40,508 nt of DNA from Chitinophagaceae bacterium (GCA_947456025.1 CANGQQ010000003.1:1-40508), one strand, 5' to 3'; numbered from the stretch's first letter, positions 28,990 to 39,442 are shown. Notes: generated by a model not told the origin, from the sequence alone. Numbers and translations are program-made.

Positions 28990-31900
28990 ATGTTCCGTAA
29001 AACAATCTACTTAATCGTTTTTCAATTATTCTGCATATTCCCTTTTCTGCAAGGTCAGCAATTGATGAATTATGAAAAAGCCTGGACTCATATTGAGGAC
29101 CTGATCAATAAAAAAGGATTGACCGAAACCGCACTAAAGGAAGTCAATCAATTGTTTGAAACGGCCAAAAAAGAGAAGAATGCCTCCCAACAAATCAAAG
29201 CTCTTGTATATAAAGTCCACTTAAGACAAATAAAAGAAGAAGATGCGGACCTGAAAACGATTAAAGAAATTGAGAAAGAAATTGAAACGGCCGTTGAACC
29301 GGTTAAATCGATCCTGTATAGTTTGGCTGCAGAAAGTTACTGGAATTATTTTCAAAACAATCGATGGCAGATTTACGATCGCACCAATACCGGAAACATG
29401 GATCATCCGGATCCTGAAACCTGGACCAAAGTTGATTTCCACATCAAGATCACCCAATTATTCCGACTTTCCATTGCACAAGAAAGTCTGTTGAAACATA
29501 CAAGTCTTGAACAATTCGAAGCGATTCTTTCTAAAGGGAACATGAGGCATTTACGCCCCACTTTATTTGATCTTCTCAGTCACAGAGCACTTCGGTATTT
29601 CGAAAATGATGAAAATAATTCGGTTCAGCCGGAAAAGGCCTTTGAAATCGGATCGCTTTCGTTCTATGGATCAGCAAAAGAATTCATAAAGCTTACACCA
29701 CAATCAACAGATACCTTTTCATTACAATACCAGGCATTTGTATTGTATCAACAATTGATCGCTTTTCACCTGAATGATGAAAAACCATTGGCGTTGATGG
29801 ATATTGATTTACTTCGATTGCAATTCGTACATCGATATGCCACCCTTGAAGACAAAACCGAACATTACCGTTCAGCACTTTTGCAGTTCATCAATCAATA
29901 CCATCGAAGCCCTTTAACAGCGCAAGCAGCCTATCTCCTTGGAAAAGACTATGCAGAATTTGCACATACTTATGATTTCAAAAAACACAAAGTAGATGAT
30001 GTGCAAAATCCCAGATGGTATTTCAAAAAAGCGATTGATCTTTGCAAACCCTATACAGAACTGAATGAAGAATCGGAAGGGATATCCAATTGTCACAACC
30101 TGATCCGGCAAATCAATGAAAAAACAATCCGGATTACAACCGAGAAAGTCAATCTGCCCAACAAACCATTTCGAGCCCTTGTCCACTATCGAAATATCGA
30201 AAAGGCTTACTTCAGAATCATTCCGGTAACACAAAGTTTTTACAATGAATTTGTGCAAAGAAGTTGGGACGATTCAATCTGGAGAACATTAAAAGAAAAG
30301 TCGGCACATATGCAATTAAGTTTTGAATTGCCAGCCAGTGAAGACAACCAATTGCACGCAACCGAAATTAGAATACCTGCATTGCCTGTAGGCACCTATA
30401 TTTTACTGGCAAGCAGTAATGAACGTTTTGATCTGAATGAAAATCTGTTAGCCTTACACTTTTTTCATAACAGTGCATTAGCCTGGATGCATAACAAAAA
30501 TCATTACTACGTTGTAAACAGAGAGACCGGACAACCGATAAAACATGCACAAGCTATTTTTTGGACACATCGGTATGATTACAATACGAACCGTTTTGTT
30601 GCTGTTCAAAATGAAAAATACACAACAGATGGCAACGGCTATTTCAAAGCACAGGAACCGCAAACCAATTTATATTTTGACAGAACGTTGGAAATCCGTT
30701 CCGGGATTGATCAACTACATTTAGATGAGCGTATTTATTCATACACCTACACCGGTAGTGAAGGGGCAGAAAATGACGAACTGAGAAAAAGAGTCTTTCT
30801 ATTTACCGACCGGTCTATTTACCGACCCGGACAAACCGTTTTTTTCAAAGGAATTGTCATCACCCAGAACCCTAAAACCGGAAAATCAGGAATTCTTCCT
30901 TCCTTCAAAACAAAAACGCATCTACTAAATACAGATCATACAAGAACCGACAGCATTGAAGTAATCACGAATGAGTTTGGCTCCTTTACCGGACAGTTTC
31001 AACTACCAACAGGCACACTGAATGGCGAATTTTCTATCGAAGAATCAACAACAGGCACCACAACAGGATTTTCGGTAGAAGAATATAAACGGCCTCAATT
31101 CTTCATTGAATATGCCCCCATTAAAAAAACTTATCGTGTCTACGACACCATTCAAGTCACGGGAATTGCAAAAGCATTCGCAGGTAATACATTAACCGAT
31201 GCAAATGTAAAATACAGAGTTTTCAGGGAAGCAAGATTGCCGTACCCGTGGCTCTGTCGTATTTGGGGTTGGCCGGAAACAAAGCAACAAGAAATCATAA
31301 ACGGCACTACCGTTACTCAACCGGATGGCAGTTTTTGTATCAACTTTACGGCAACACCCGATAAACAAATCCGCAAAGAATTAAACCCTGTTTTTGAATA
31401 TAAAGTTATTGTTGACATCACCGATTTGAATGGAGAGACCCGAACTGCTGAAACAACCATTTCATCCGGTTATCAATCCCTACAGCTCAAAGTAAGTATG
31501 CCGGAATCGGCAAAAGCAACAAGCAAGAACTTCAACCAACTGATTGTACGGACCGAGAATCTGATGGGCCAACACGTAGCATGGCCTGTAACCGTTACCA
31601 TGCATCGGATTCAGGCACCTGACCGGTTGATCAGAGATCGGTATTGGGAAGAACCCGACCAGTTTATCATCAACGAAGAAATCTATAAAAAGGATTTCCC
31701 TTACGACCTCTACCATCGGGAACTGGAACAGGACAACTGGAAACGAATTGGATTCATTGCAATCAAATCAGACACCACGCGAGAAGATGGACGATTCTCA
31801 TTTCCCATTGTAACGACCTCAAAAGAAAAGAAAAAACTTAGTCCCGGCTGGTATGTTGCAGAGGTTGTAACGCGCGACAAAGATGGACAGGAGCTGAAAA

Positions 31901-34900
31901 ACAATATTTATTTTGAATTGAAAGATGATACATCTGATAGAACAACTGCACCCGGCTACTTCTGGAGCTTTCCCGAAGAAATCAATGCTGAACCCGGAAC
32001 ATTCGCAAGCATTCAATTTGGAAGCAGTGCCGATGATGTCTTCATCGTTCAACAACATGAAATAAATGAAACCGTCCAACCGGTTTTTCATCGCATCAGC
32101 AATGAACACAAATCTATTCGCATTCCAATTACCGAAACTGAAAGAGGCGGAACCGGTTATAGTTTTTCGTTTATCAAACACAACCGTTTCTATAGTACTA
32201 CAAGAACAATCCATGTTCCCTACAGCAACAAGGAACTTGTAATAACACATGAAACATTTCGTGACAAAACACAACCGGGGAGCAAAGAACAATGGAAAGT
32301 AAAGATTTCCGGAAAGAATGGTGATCGTGTTGCAGCAGAATTGTTAACGTCGCTTTACGACGCATCCTTAGATCAGTTTCGGGTTCATTCCTGGAACAAA
32401 CCCGACATCTATCCTCTCTATGCGATCAAAAATGAATGGATCGCAGGTGGATTCAATAAAATTGAGTCCTTGAATAAAAACTGGTATAAAATTCAATGGA
32501 AAGGGTTTGATAAGCGTTATGATGAGCTCATCGGTATTATGTCGCTTTCTCAATCTTTTCTATTGAAGAGAGGACGAATGGATGCAGTGAGCATGATGCC
32601 TAATGCATCGAATCTCGAAGATGTACAATTACAAGAGAAAAGCAGCCCCGATTCTTCAGTAGTTCAAACCGATCAGAAACAACCGGAAGCGCAAAAAAGA
32701 AAGCGTGACGACTGGGGTGATATCCAAATAAGGTCCAATTTTAATGAAACAGCTTTTTTCCATCCATCGCTCAGAACCGATTCAACCGGTGCTGTTGAAA
32801 TCAACTTAATAATGCCTGAAGCACTTACTCAATGGAAGTGGCTTCTGCTTGCGCATACCAAAGACTTGTCATTTGGCTGGTCCGAAAAAAAGATTGTCAC
32901 ACAAAAAAAACTCATGGTTCAGTCGTTTGCTCCGCGATTTTTAAGAGCAGGCGACTTGTTTGAGTTCACGGCAAAAATCACAAATCTTTCAGACGACAGA
33001 ATAAAAGGTCAAAGCGCTTTATTCCTTTTCAGGAATTCATCCGGAATTTCTGTAGACTCCTTGTTTCAAAATAACAATGCGGTATGTGACTTTTCTTTGG
33101 AACCAGGACGTAGTACTGTCGTGAAGTTTAAAACCCTTATTCCTGCTGATTTTACCGAACTGCTTACTTACAGGATCATTGCCAAAGGTGCTCCTGAAAA
33201 AGGGATGACGGTTGCGGTAAGTGATGGTGAAGAAGCCTTACTTCCGGTTTTAACCAATCGAATTCTGGTAACGGAATCCTTGCCAATCAACTCAAGGAAA
33301 GACGGCACTACAAATTTTACATTTTCGAAATTATTGAACAACACCTCAAACACATTAACACATCATTCGATTACCATTGAATATACCAGTAATCCGGTAT
33401 GGTATGCCATTCAGGCGCTACCCTATATGATGGAAAATCCACATGTATGTGCTGAACAAATCTGGAATCAATTTTACGCCAATGCCTTAGCGTCTCATAT
33501 CACCAACAAACTACCCCGTATCAAAACCTACTTTGAACAATGGAAACAATTAGATAGTAGTATTTTAATGAGCAATCTGGAAAAAAACGAAGAATTAAAA
33601 TCCATTTTACTTCAGGAAACGCCGTGGATACTGGAAGCTAAAAATGAAACTCAACAAAAGAAACATATTGCTTTACTTTTTGATCTCGTTCGATTATCCA
33701 TGGAACTAAACAAAACCATCGAATACTTAAAAAGCATGCAAGCTCCAAATGGAGGCTTTGTGTGGCTTAAAGGTGGTCCGGATGATCGTTATATGACACA
33801 ATACATCGTTACCGGTATCGGACATTTAATGAAACTCCAAGCTCTGCCGAATCAACACGACCAAGCAATTAATGCAATTTTAGAAAAAGCTATTCCGTAT
33901 CTCGACCAACAAATTCTTAATGACTACAACGAACTAGTAAAAACAAAAGCCAACATGAAACAGAATCAAATCAGTCAAATCCAGATTCAATACCTCTACA
34001 TGAGGAGTTTTTTTAAATACATTCCTCAAACAGCCGGAACACAAAAAGCCTATCAATACTACTACGGTCAGGCCCGAAAATATTGGCTAAAAAACAGTCG
34101 GTATATGCAAGGAATGATCGCGCTCGTTCTAAATAGAAATGGAGATTTTAAAACATCCCGTTCAATTGTGCGTTCATTAAAAGAAAATGCTCTTAGAAAC
34201 AACGAAATGGGAATGTACTGGAAAGAATTCAACTCCGGCTACTATTGGCATCAAGCCCCGATTGAAGCGCAAGCTTTAATGATTGAAGTATTTCAAGAAA
34301 TTACAAAGGACGAAGACGTCATATCGGATTTAAAAACGTGGTTGTTAAAACAAAAACAAACGCAGAACTGGAAATCAACAAAAGCCACAGCAGAGGCCTG
34401 TTACGCTCTTCTTTTACAAGGACTTTCATGGATTGAAAATGAGCCGATAGCAGAAATCAAACTGGGAGACACGAATTTCAGTAGTCAGACAGAACAAACA
34501 ACTCCCGGACTGGGTTATTTTAAACGTACCATTGATGGAAGCGAAGTCAAACCCCAAAACGGAAAAATTCAATTAACGGTTCAGGGCAGTCGCAATATGC
34601 CAACATGGGGCGGAATCTATTGGCAGTATTTTGAAAATCTTGATCAGATTACTGCATCAGCCACATCATTACAACTGAAGAAAAAATATTTTTTAGAACA
34701 AAACACAATCAACGGACCAATATTAATACCAATTACAGATACAACCCGACTTCAAGTTGGCGACAAAATCAAAGTAAGGATTGAACTGAAAACGGACCGG
34801 CATTTGGAATATGTTCACATGAAAGATTTACGACCGGCTTGTATGGAGCCCGGGAATACAATCAGTGGATATAAATGGCAAGGAGGCCTTGGATATTACG

Positions 34901-35085
34901 AAAGCACAAGAGACGCAGCAACGGATTTCTTCATAGACCGTCTTAACAGAGGAAGTTATGTATTTGAGTATCCCTTGTATGTTACACACAACGGAAGTTA
35001 CAGTTCAGGTGTAACGAATATTCAATGTCTGTACGCACCTGAATTTTCTGCACACAGTGAAGGAATCCGAATTGTAGTAGAATAA
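28990..35085 (+). CDS. Bacterial alpha-2-macroglobulin family protein with CxEQ thioester motif
   Basis: Signal peptide MFRKTIYLIVFQLFCIFPFLQGQ (start 28990; ORF opens at 28945), MG2-like RVFLFTDRSIYRPGQTVFFKGIV, EYKRPQFFIEY, A2M-family FRTDSTG..LIMPEALTQWKWLLLAHTKDLSFG, thioester MMENPHVCAEQIWNQFYANALASH, DLRPACMEPGNTISGYKWQGGLGYYESTRDAATDFFI. Confidence 0.95.
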   Translation: MFRKTIYLIVFQLFCIFPFLQGQQLMNYEKAWTHIEDLINKKGLTETALKEVNQLFETAKKEKNASQQIKALVYKVHLRQIKEEDADLKTIKEIEKEIETAVEPVKSILYSLAAESYWNYFQNNRWQIYDRTNTGNMDHPDPETWTKVDFHIKITQLFRLSIAQESLLKHTSLEQFEAILSKGNMRHLRPTLFDLLSHRALRYFENDENNSVQPEKAFEIGSLSFYGSAKEFIKLTPQSTDTFSLQYQAFVLYQQLIAFHLNDEKPLALMDIDLLRLQFVHRYATLEDKTEHYRSALLQFINQYHRSPLTAQAAYLLGKDYAEFAHTYDFKKHKVDDVQNPRWYFKKAIDLCKPYTELNEESEGISNCHNLIRQINEKTIRITTEKVNLPNKPFRALVHYRNIEKAYFRIIPVTQSFYNEFVQRSWDDSIWRTLKEKSAHMQLSFELPASEDNQLHATEIRIPALPVGTYILLASSNERFDLNENLLALHFFHNSALAWMHNKNHYYVVNRETGQPIKHAQAIFWTHRYDYNTNRFVAVQNEKYTTDGNGYFKAQEPQTNLYFDRTLEIRSGIDQLHLDERIYSYTYTGSEGAENDELRKRVFLFTDRSIYRPGQTVFFKGIVITQNPKTGKSGILPSFKTKTHLLNTDHTRTDSIEVITNEFGSFTGQFQLPTGTLNGEFSIEESTTGTTTGFSVEEYKRPQFFIEYAPIKKTYRVYDTIQVTGIAKAFAGNTLTDANVKYRVFREARLPYPWLCRIWGWPETKQQEIINGTTVTQPDGSFCINFTATPDKQIRKELNPVFEYKVIVDITDLNGETRTAETTISSGYQSLQLKVSMPESAKATSKNFNQLIVRTENLMGQHVAWPVTVTMHRIQAPDRLIRDRYWEEPDQFIINEEIYKKDFPYDLYHRELEQDNWKRIGFIAIKSDTTREDGRFSFPIVTTSKEKKKLSPGWYVAEVVTRDKDGQELKNNIYFELKDDTSDRTTAPGYFWSFPEEINAEPGTFASIQFGSSADDVFIVQQHEINETVQPVFHRISNEHKSIRIPITETERGGTGYSFSFIKHNRFYSTTRTIHVPYSNKELVITHETFRDKTQPGSKEQWKVKISGKNGDRVAAELLTSLYDASLDQFRVHSWNKPDIYPLYAIKNEWIAGGFNKIESLNKNWYKIQWKGFDKRYDELIGIMSLSQSFLLKRGRMDAVSMMPNASNLEDVQLQEKSSPDSSVVQTDQKQPEAQKRKRDDWGDIQIRSNFNETAFFHPSLRTDSTGAVEINLIMPEALTQWKWLLLAHTKDLSFGWSEKKIVTQKKLMVQSFAPRFLRAGDLFEFTAKITNLSDDRIKGQSALFLFRNSSGISVDSLFQNNNAVCDFSLEPGRSTVVKFKTLIPADFTELLTYRIIAKGAPEKGMTVAVSDGEEALLPVLTNRILVTESLPINSRKDGTTNFTFSKLLNNTSNTLTHHSITIEYTSNPVWYAIQALPYMMENPHVCAEQIWNQFYANALASHITNKLPRIKTYFEQWKQLDSSILMSNLEKNEELKSILLQETPWILEAKNETQQKKHIALLFDLVRLSMELNKTIEYLKSMQAPNGGFVWLKGGPDDRYMTQYIVTGIGHLMKLQALPNQHDQAINAILEKAIPYLDQQILNDYNELVKTKANMKQNQISQIQIQYLYMRSFFKYIPQTAGTQKAYQYYYGQARKYWLKNSRYMQGMIALVLNRNGDFKTSRSIVRSLKENALRNNEMGMYWKEFNSGYYWHQAPIEAQALMIEVFQEITKDEDVISDLKTWLLKQKQTQNWKSTKATAEACYALLLQGLSWIENEPIAEIKLGDTNFSSQTEQTTPGLGYFKRTIDGSEVKPQNGKIQLTVQGSRNMPTWGGIYWQYFENLDQITASATSLQLKKKYFLEQNTINGPILIPITDTTRLQVGDKIKVRIELKTDRHLEYVHMKDLRPACMEPGNTISGYKWQGGLGYYESTRDAATDFFIDRLNRGSYVFEYPLYVTHNGSYSSGVTNIQCLYAPEFSAHSEGIRIVVE

Positions 35086-35086
35086 C

Positions 35087-35116
35087 AAAAGAGGACTTAA
35101 GGGTCCTCTTTTTTCT
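35087..35116. terminator. Shared bidirectional terminator between convergent A2M and VWA genes
   Basis: AAAAGAGGAC-TTAAGG-GTCCTCTTTTTT; 10-bp perfect stem; one arm overlaps the last codons of the VWA gene. Confidence 0.8.
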
Positions 35117-36869
35117 TTCTGAAATTGAACAAATTCTTTTTTGAAGGCTGGTATAATTCCTTTGCTTTTTGAACTAAACTCAGCATTTCTTTTTGCCAGT
35201 AATCTTTGGGATTGACACAGCTGTTCAACAAACCGATCAGTTGTTCCCATGAATACTGCGGAAGCAAGAACGAAGACTCACGCAAAATCAAACCAAACAT
35301 GGCAATTCCTGCGGCAAAGCGAAAACTGGAATCAACCTCACCGATGCTTTTATAATGATTTAGAATCGGAAACTGATCACGCAACGTGTCTTTGGTTTCT
35401 GTTGGGATATAATTCAACTCAACATCTGCTACAGTACCCCCATCTCCTTTAAAAGGATTCAACTGCGGTACAAGTTCAAAAACTGCCGTAACGGTGTGTC
35501 CGGTTCCTATTTCACCCCCTTGTATCGTATAGTTACTATCGGCCAACCACCCTTTTTTATTTTCATATCCAATCAGCCGATACTCCTTTATATAATCGGG
35601 ATGGAAGGTTACGTTGATCAAAGCATCATTGGCCACTGCATACAATGTTTGCATCAGCTCCTTTACTAACACCTTTTCTGCCTCCATGACATTATCCAGG
35701 TAAGCAAAATTGCCATTACCGCTTTTTGCAAGCAATTCCAGCTTTGAATCTTTATAGTTGCCCATACCAACTCCCAAACAGGTAAGATAGATTCCGGATT
35801 GTTGCTTCTGCATCACCAGTTCCATTAATGCCTCTTCGGACACTTCTCCTACATTAAAATCTCCATCTGTAGCAAGTATAATCCGGTTGTTTCCCCCCTT
35901 AATAAAAGTTCTTTGAGCCAGCTTATAGGCCTGTCGTATGGCCGACTCCCCGGGCGTATCGCCACCGGCTTCTAATGAATCAATTACGTTCAGGATTTTC
36001 TGTTGATACGTACCGGAGGTTGGCGGTAACGCAACGCCAACTGTTCCGCCATAGAGCACAATGGAAACTGTATCAACGGGTCTTAAATTTTGAACCATCA
36101 TTCGGAAGGCCGATTTCAACAAGGGTAATCGGTTGGGCATATCCATAGAACCGCTCACATCAATCAGAAAAACGAAGTTGCTGGGAGGTAAAAAATCATA
36201 ATTTACTTTCTTGGCCTGCAGACGAATAAATAAAAGTTTATTGGAAGGCGCCCAGGGACAATCTGTTATTTGTGACTGTACCTGAAATGTTTTTCCCTGT
36301 GGCATTTCCATCGATTGCTGCGGAAAATAATTCAACATTTCTTCAATACGAACTGCATCTTTGGGAACAATGGACTTGATGGTAATAAATCGCCGAATAT
36401 TGCTGTAAGAAGCCTTATCAACATTCAATGCAAAGCCGGTAGTAGGATATTGAGTCGCCAAATTGAATTCATTCTCATGCAAATGCGTATAGGTTTCGCC
36501 TGATGTTGAAACTGAAAGATTTTTGTCTACAAACTTGTCTTTTGTAAAAGACAGTAATTGTTTTTTTTGTCTTGATTCAATCAAAGTAGAACGGAGCACA
36601 ATATGTTCATATGCATCGCTGCTTAGGAAAAGGGTTTTAGATTCGTACCCTTCAACTTCAAACGTTACTGTATCGGCCTGAATGGAGGACGGAATGCCAA
36701 AACTCCCCTCCGGTCCCGTATAAAAAAAAGAATTGGTCGAGTGTATATGTATTCGAACGTACGTAAGCGCTTCATTGCGAATATTCTTAACATCGCCACG
36801 GAAGTAATACTGTGCAACAACAGGATGCCCAGCGCAAAAAAACAAAAACAGTGTTATGATTTTTTTCAT
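35097..36869 (-). CDS. VWA domain protein (YfbK-like) with N-terminal carboxypeptidase-regulatory-like domain
   Basis: MIDAS motif FLIDVSGSMDMPNRLPLLKSAFRMMV, LATDGDFNVGEVSEEALMELV, preceding TGFALNVDKASYSNIRRFI..VRIEEMLNYF typical of YfbK-like proteins. Confidence 0.92.
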   Translation of the reverse strand: MKKIITLFLFFCAGHPVVAQYYFRGDVKNIRNEALTYVRIHIHSTNSFFYTGPEGSFGIPSSIQADTVTFEVEGYESKTLFLSSDAYEHIVLRSTLIESRQKKQLLSFTKDKFVDKNLSVSTSGETYTHLHENEFNLATQYPTTGFALNVDKASYSNIRRFITIKSIVPKDAVRIEEMLNYFPQQSMEMPQGKTFQVQSQITDCPWAPSNKLLFIRLQAKKVNYDFLPPSNFVFLIDVSGSMDMPNRLPLLKSAFRMMVQNLRPVDTVSIVLYGGTVGVALPPTSGTYQQKILNVIDSLEAGGDTPGESAIRQAYKLAQRTFIKGGNNRIILATDGDFNVGEVSEEALMELVMQKQQSGIYLTCLGVGMGNYKDSKLELLAKSGNGNFAYLDNVMEAEKVLVKELMQTLYAVANDALINVTFHPDYIKEYRLIGYENKKGWLADSNYTIQGGEIGTGHTVTAVFELVPQLNPFKGDGGTVADVELNYIPTETKDTLRDQFPILNHYKSIGEVDSSFRFAAGIAMFGLILRESSFLLPQYSWEQLIGLLNSCVNPKDYWQKEMLSLVQKAKELYQPSKKNLFNFRKKKEDP

Positions 36870-36909
36870 ACCTCAGTTACGAACTTCACAGGCCGGCAAC
36901 AAGAATGAT

Positions 36910-37446
36910 TTATTCTTTTTCAACTAATTTATACAGTGCACTTAAATTACGACCAAGACCGTTGTAATCCAAACCATACCCCAGCAAAAAATGATTGGGG
37001 ACAGTAAAGCCAAGATAATCGATAGGAATCGGAAACAATACAGCAGACGGCTTGTGAAGCAAACTTGCAATTTTCAAGGAAGCCGGCTGCTGATTGAGCA
37101 ATTGCGGCAAAAAATAATGTAAGGTTTTGCCGGTGTCAACAATATCTTCAAGGACAACCACATGCCGATCTACAATATCAATATCCAGTCCTATAGCAGT
37201 CACTACATGCCCTGAAGATTTTGTCCCCTTATAGGATGCCAGTTTAATAAAACAAATCTCCGCATCGATCGTGACACAACGAAAAAGATCGGCAGCAAAT
37301 ACAAATGAACCGTTTAAAATGGCGATAAACAACGGCTTCTTCCCATCATAATCACGATTGATTTCAACTGCCAGCTCCTGTATTCGTTGACTGATCGTTG
37401 CGGCAGTGATGAACAGGTCGAATTGTTTATCGTGAACTTGTACCAA
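36910..37446 (-). CDS. hpt: Hypoxanthine phosphoribosyltransferase (TTG start, overlaps the upstream gene by 20 nt)
   Basis: PLFIAILNGSFVFAADLFR, VVVLEDIVDTGKTLHYFLPQL (PRPP motif), VPNHFLLGYGLDYNGLGRNLSALYKL. Confidence 0.95.
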   Translation of the reverse strand: MVQVHDKQFDLFITAATISQRIQELAVEINRDYDGKKPLFIAILNGSFVFAADLFRCVTIDAEICFIKLASYKGTKSSGHVVTAIGLDIDIVDRHVVVLEDIVDTGKTLHYFLPQLLNQQPASLKIASLLHKPSAVLFPIPIDYLGFTVPNHFLLGYGLDYNGLGRNLSALYKLVEKE

Positions 37447-38692
37447 CAGTTTTATTTTTTTGGATAACCAACTGCATCCCTTCCTTCAAATCATACCCCT
37501 GTAGCTTGTTCCATTGCTGAATCTCGGCAAGGGACACTTCATACTTACGGGCAATGCTGTAAAGTGTTTCTTTATGTTGTACAATATGAACAATTTGATT
37601 GGGAGAATCGGGTACACTAACCGCTGTATTCATTATTGGTTCCTGCTGAATTGGAGTTGCTGGTATCAGTTTCGTTTGAACCAATTTGGGCACTGCCGGA
37701 GCTTCTGATTGTAAATACAAAGTTTCGCCGGGAGCCGGAAGCTGACCTGCATTGATTTTATTCAATTGCAATAAGGCTTCCAAACGGATGCCATACTGCT
37801 GAGCAATCGTATACAGCCCCTCCCCTTCTTTTACAATATGTACCGGAACCGAAGCCGTTCTGCGCTTACGTTGGAGGTAAATCAACTGATCACTTTCAAT
37901 TGCTTCCCGCTCCGGCAATTCATTAAAATCAAAAATGTATTTGAGTGGCACGGCATATTGTTGAGCGATCGCCAAATAAGGAGTTCCTTTAACCGCATAC
38001 ACCACACGTGTTTCATTGATTTTAAACACCCCTTCAGGATAAGTGAGTTGTGGAACACTTGCTTGAACAGGCGGCGTGGCAGACTGCGATTTGGGCTCCG
38101 GAACAACAACGGATACTGGATCCTTCTGGACCTCAACTGCTACCGGCATCTGAGCAACAGGTGCTTCAGGTTGTTTTTTCCCCATTGCGATGAGAGAATA
38201 CTCATGCAGGTTGTACTTTTCAATATACTTGATTAATATTTCAGGATAACGCGGATTGGTCGCATAACCTGCTTTCTTCAATCCGTAGGCCCACGCTTTA
38301 TAATCCAATGGGTCGAGATCAAATAAAAAAGCATAGTGCTTTCTCGTTCGCAGGAAGTCGGAATGATCGATGTAAGAAGCATCGGCATCGGGATATTTTC
38401 TGAAACACTCACCGGGTGCATCATCGTCGTGATTGACTGAAGGCCCTGTCCAGGTTTCTTTACACTTGATTCCAAAATGATTATTAGATTTTTTTACCAA
38501 TTTACTGTTACCACTTTCAGTCTCGAGTATCCCCTGTGCAAGGGTGATTGAAGCAGGAACGCCACTGCGAATCATTTCACGCATGGCAATATCCTTGTAG
38601 GTATTCACATACTCCTCGGACGTTATTAATTGTGCCTTCATGGAAACCGTGAAAAGCATAAAAGCAATCAAATAAATAAAAGATTTTCTCAT
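37427..38692 (-). CDS. Glucosaminidase-domain protein with LysM repeats (peptidoglycan hydrolase)
   Basis: SGVPASITLAQGILETESGNSKLVKKSNNHFGIKCKETWTGPSV (glucosaminidase) plus LysM units HIVKEGEGLYTIAQQYGIRLEALLQLNKI and HIVQHKETLYSIARKYEVSLAEIQQWNKL. ORF opens at 38716; MRKSFIYLIAFMLFTVSMKAQ at 38692 is the probable start. Confidence 0.93.
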   Translation of the reverse strand: MRKSFIYLIAFMLFTVSMKAQLITSEEYVNTYKDIAMREMIRSGVPASITLAQGILETESGNSKLVKKSNNHFGIKCKETWTGPSVNHDDDAPGECFRKYPDADASYIDHSDFLRTRKHYAFLFDLDPLDYKAWAYGLKKAGYATNPRYPEILIKYIEKYNLHEYSLIAMGKKQPEAPVAQMPVAVEVQKDPVSVVVPEPKSQSATPPVQASVPQLTYPEGVFKINETRVVYAVKGTPYLAIAQQYAVPLKYIFDFNELPEREAIESDQLIYLQRKRRTASVPVHIVKEGEGLYTIAQQYGIRLEALLQLNKINAGQLPAPGETLYLQSEAPAVPKLVQTKLIPATPIQQEPIMNTAVSVPDSPNQIVHIVQHKETLYSIARKYEVSLAEIQQWNKLQGYDLKEGMQLVIQKNKTVGTSSR

Positions 38693-38750
38693 CGTTTGTT
38701 TTTTATAAGATATCAATTAAGGGTGTTTTTATATTTGTCTTTATTGGTGT

Positions 38751-39389
38751 TTATTTTTTTCGCATCAGTAATAATCCATCTCTTATTGTCAGCAAAACCG
38801 TTTCCATATCTGCATCACAACGCACCATTTCGTTAAAAGCCTGTATGGCTTTGGCGTTTTTGCCTTTAATTTCCGGACGCAACACTTCGCCGTGAAAGAG
38901 CACATTATCAGCAATCAAAAGACCTCCCGATTTAAGATTTGGCTTGATGAGGCTGTAATACTGCGAGTAATTTACTTTGTCTGCATCGATAAAAACCAAA
39001 TCCCATGACTCCGCAATCGTTGGAAGAATATCCATGGCATTACCAACATGCAATTGAATTTTTTGATCAATTCCTGCCTGTTTGAAATGATTCATCGCAC
39101 GCACAGCATCGTCTTCTCTCGACTCAATCGTATGCAATACACCTCCTTCCCTCAAACCTTTCGCTAAACAAATTGCGCTGTATCCAATCATCGTTCCCAA
39201 TTCGAGTATCCGGTGAGGTTGTGCAATCTTACTGATGATTTCAAGGAACTTGCCCTGCAAATGCCCGCTTAACATATGAGGTTGCGCATGATAACCGGAC
39301 GACTCCTGTGCAATGGACTTAAGTAACGCATCTTCTTCGGAAGAATAATGTGCTGCATAAGCCTCAGCCAAAGGTTGAATCAAATCCAC
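38751..39389 (-). CDS. SAM-dependent O-methyltransferase (class I, caffeoyl-CoA OMT type), GTG start
   Basis: ILELGTMIGYSAICLAKGL, WDLVFIDADKVNYSQYYSLIKPNLKSGGLLIADNVLFHGEV. Confidence 0.94.
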   Translation of the reverse strand: MDLIQPLAEAYAAHYSSEEDALLKSIAQESSGYHAQPHMLSGHLQGKFLEIISKIAQPHRILELGTMIGYSAICLAKGLREGGVLHTIESREDDAVRAMNHFKQAGIDQKIQLHVGNAMDILPTIAESWDLVFIDADKVNYSQYYSLIKPNLKSGGLLIADNVLFHGEVLRPEIKGKNAKAIQAFNEMVRCDADMETVLLTIRDGLLLMRKK

Positions 39390-39403
39390 ATTTCAGGTTT
39401 GAA

Positions 39404-39434
39404 CAAAGATAAATCAGTTCCTGCAATGGTCAAA
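39404..39434 (-). promoter_or_regulatory. Promoter TTTG-N19-TATCTTTG of the O-methyltransferase gene
   Basis: Minus strand TTTG at 39434-39431 and perfect -7 box TATCTTTG at 39411-39404; spacing 19 nt. Confidence 0.7.
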
Positions 39435-39442
39435 GAATTGAA

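Noticed and set aside
31819-32292. 157-aa antisense ORF inside the A2M gene
   Set aside because: Shadow ORF opposite a well supported domain protein.
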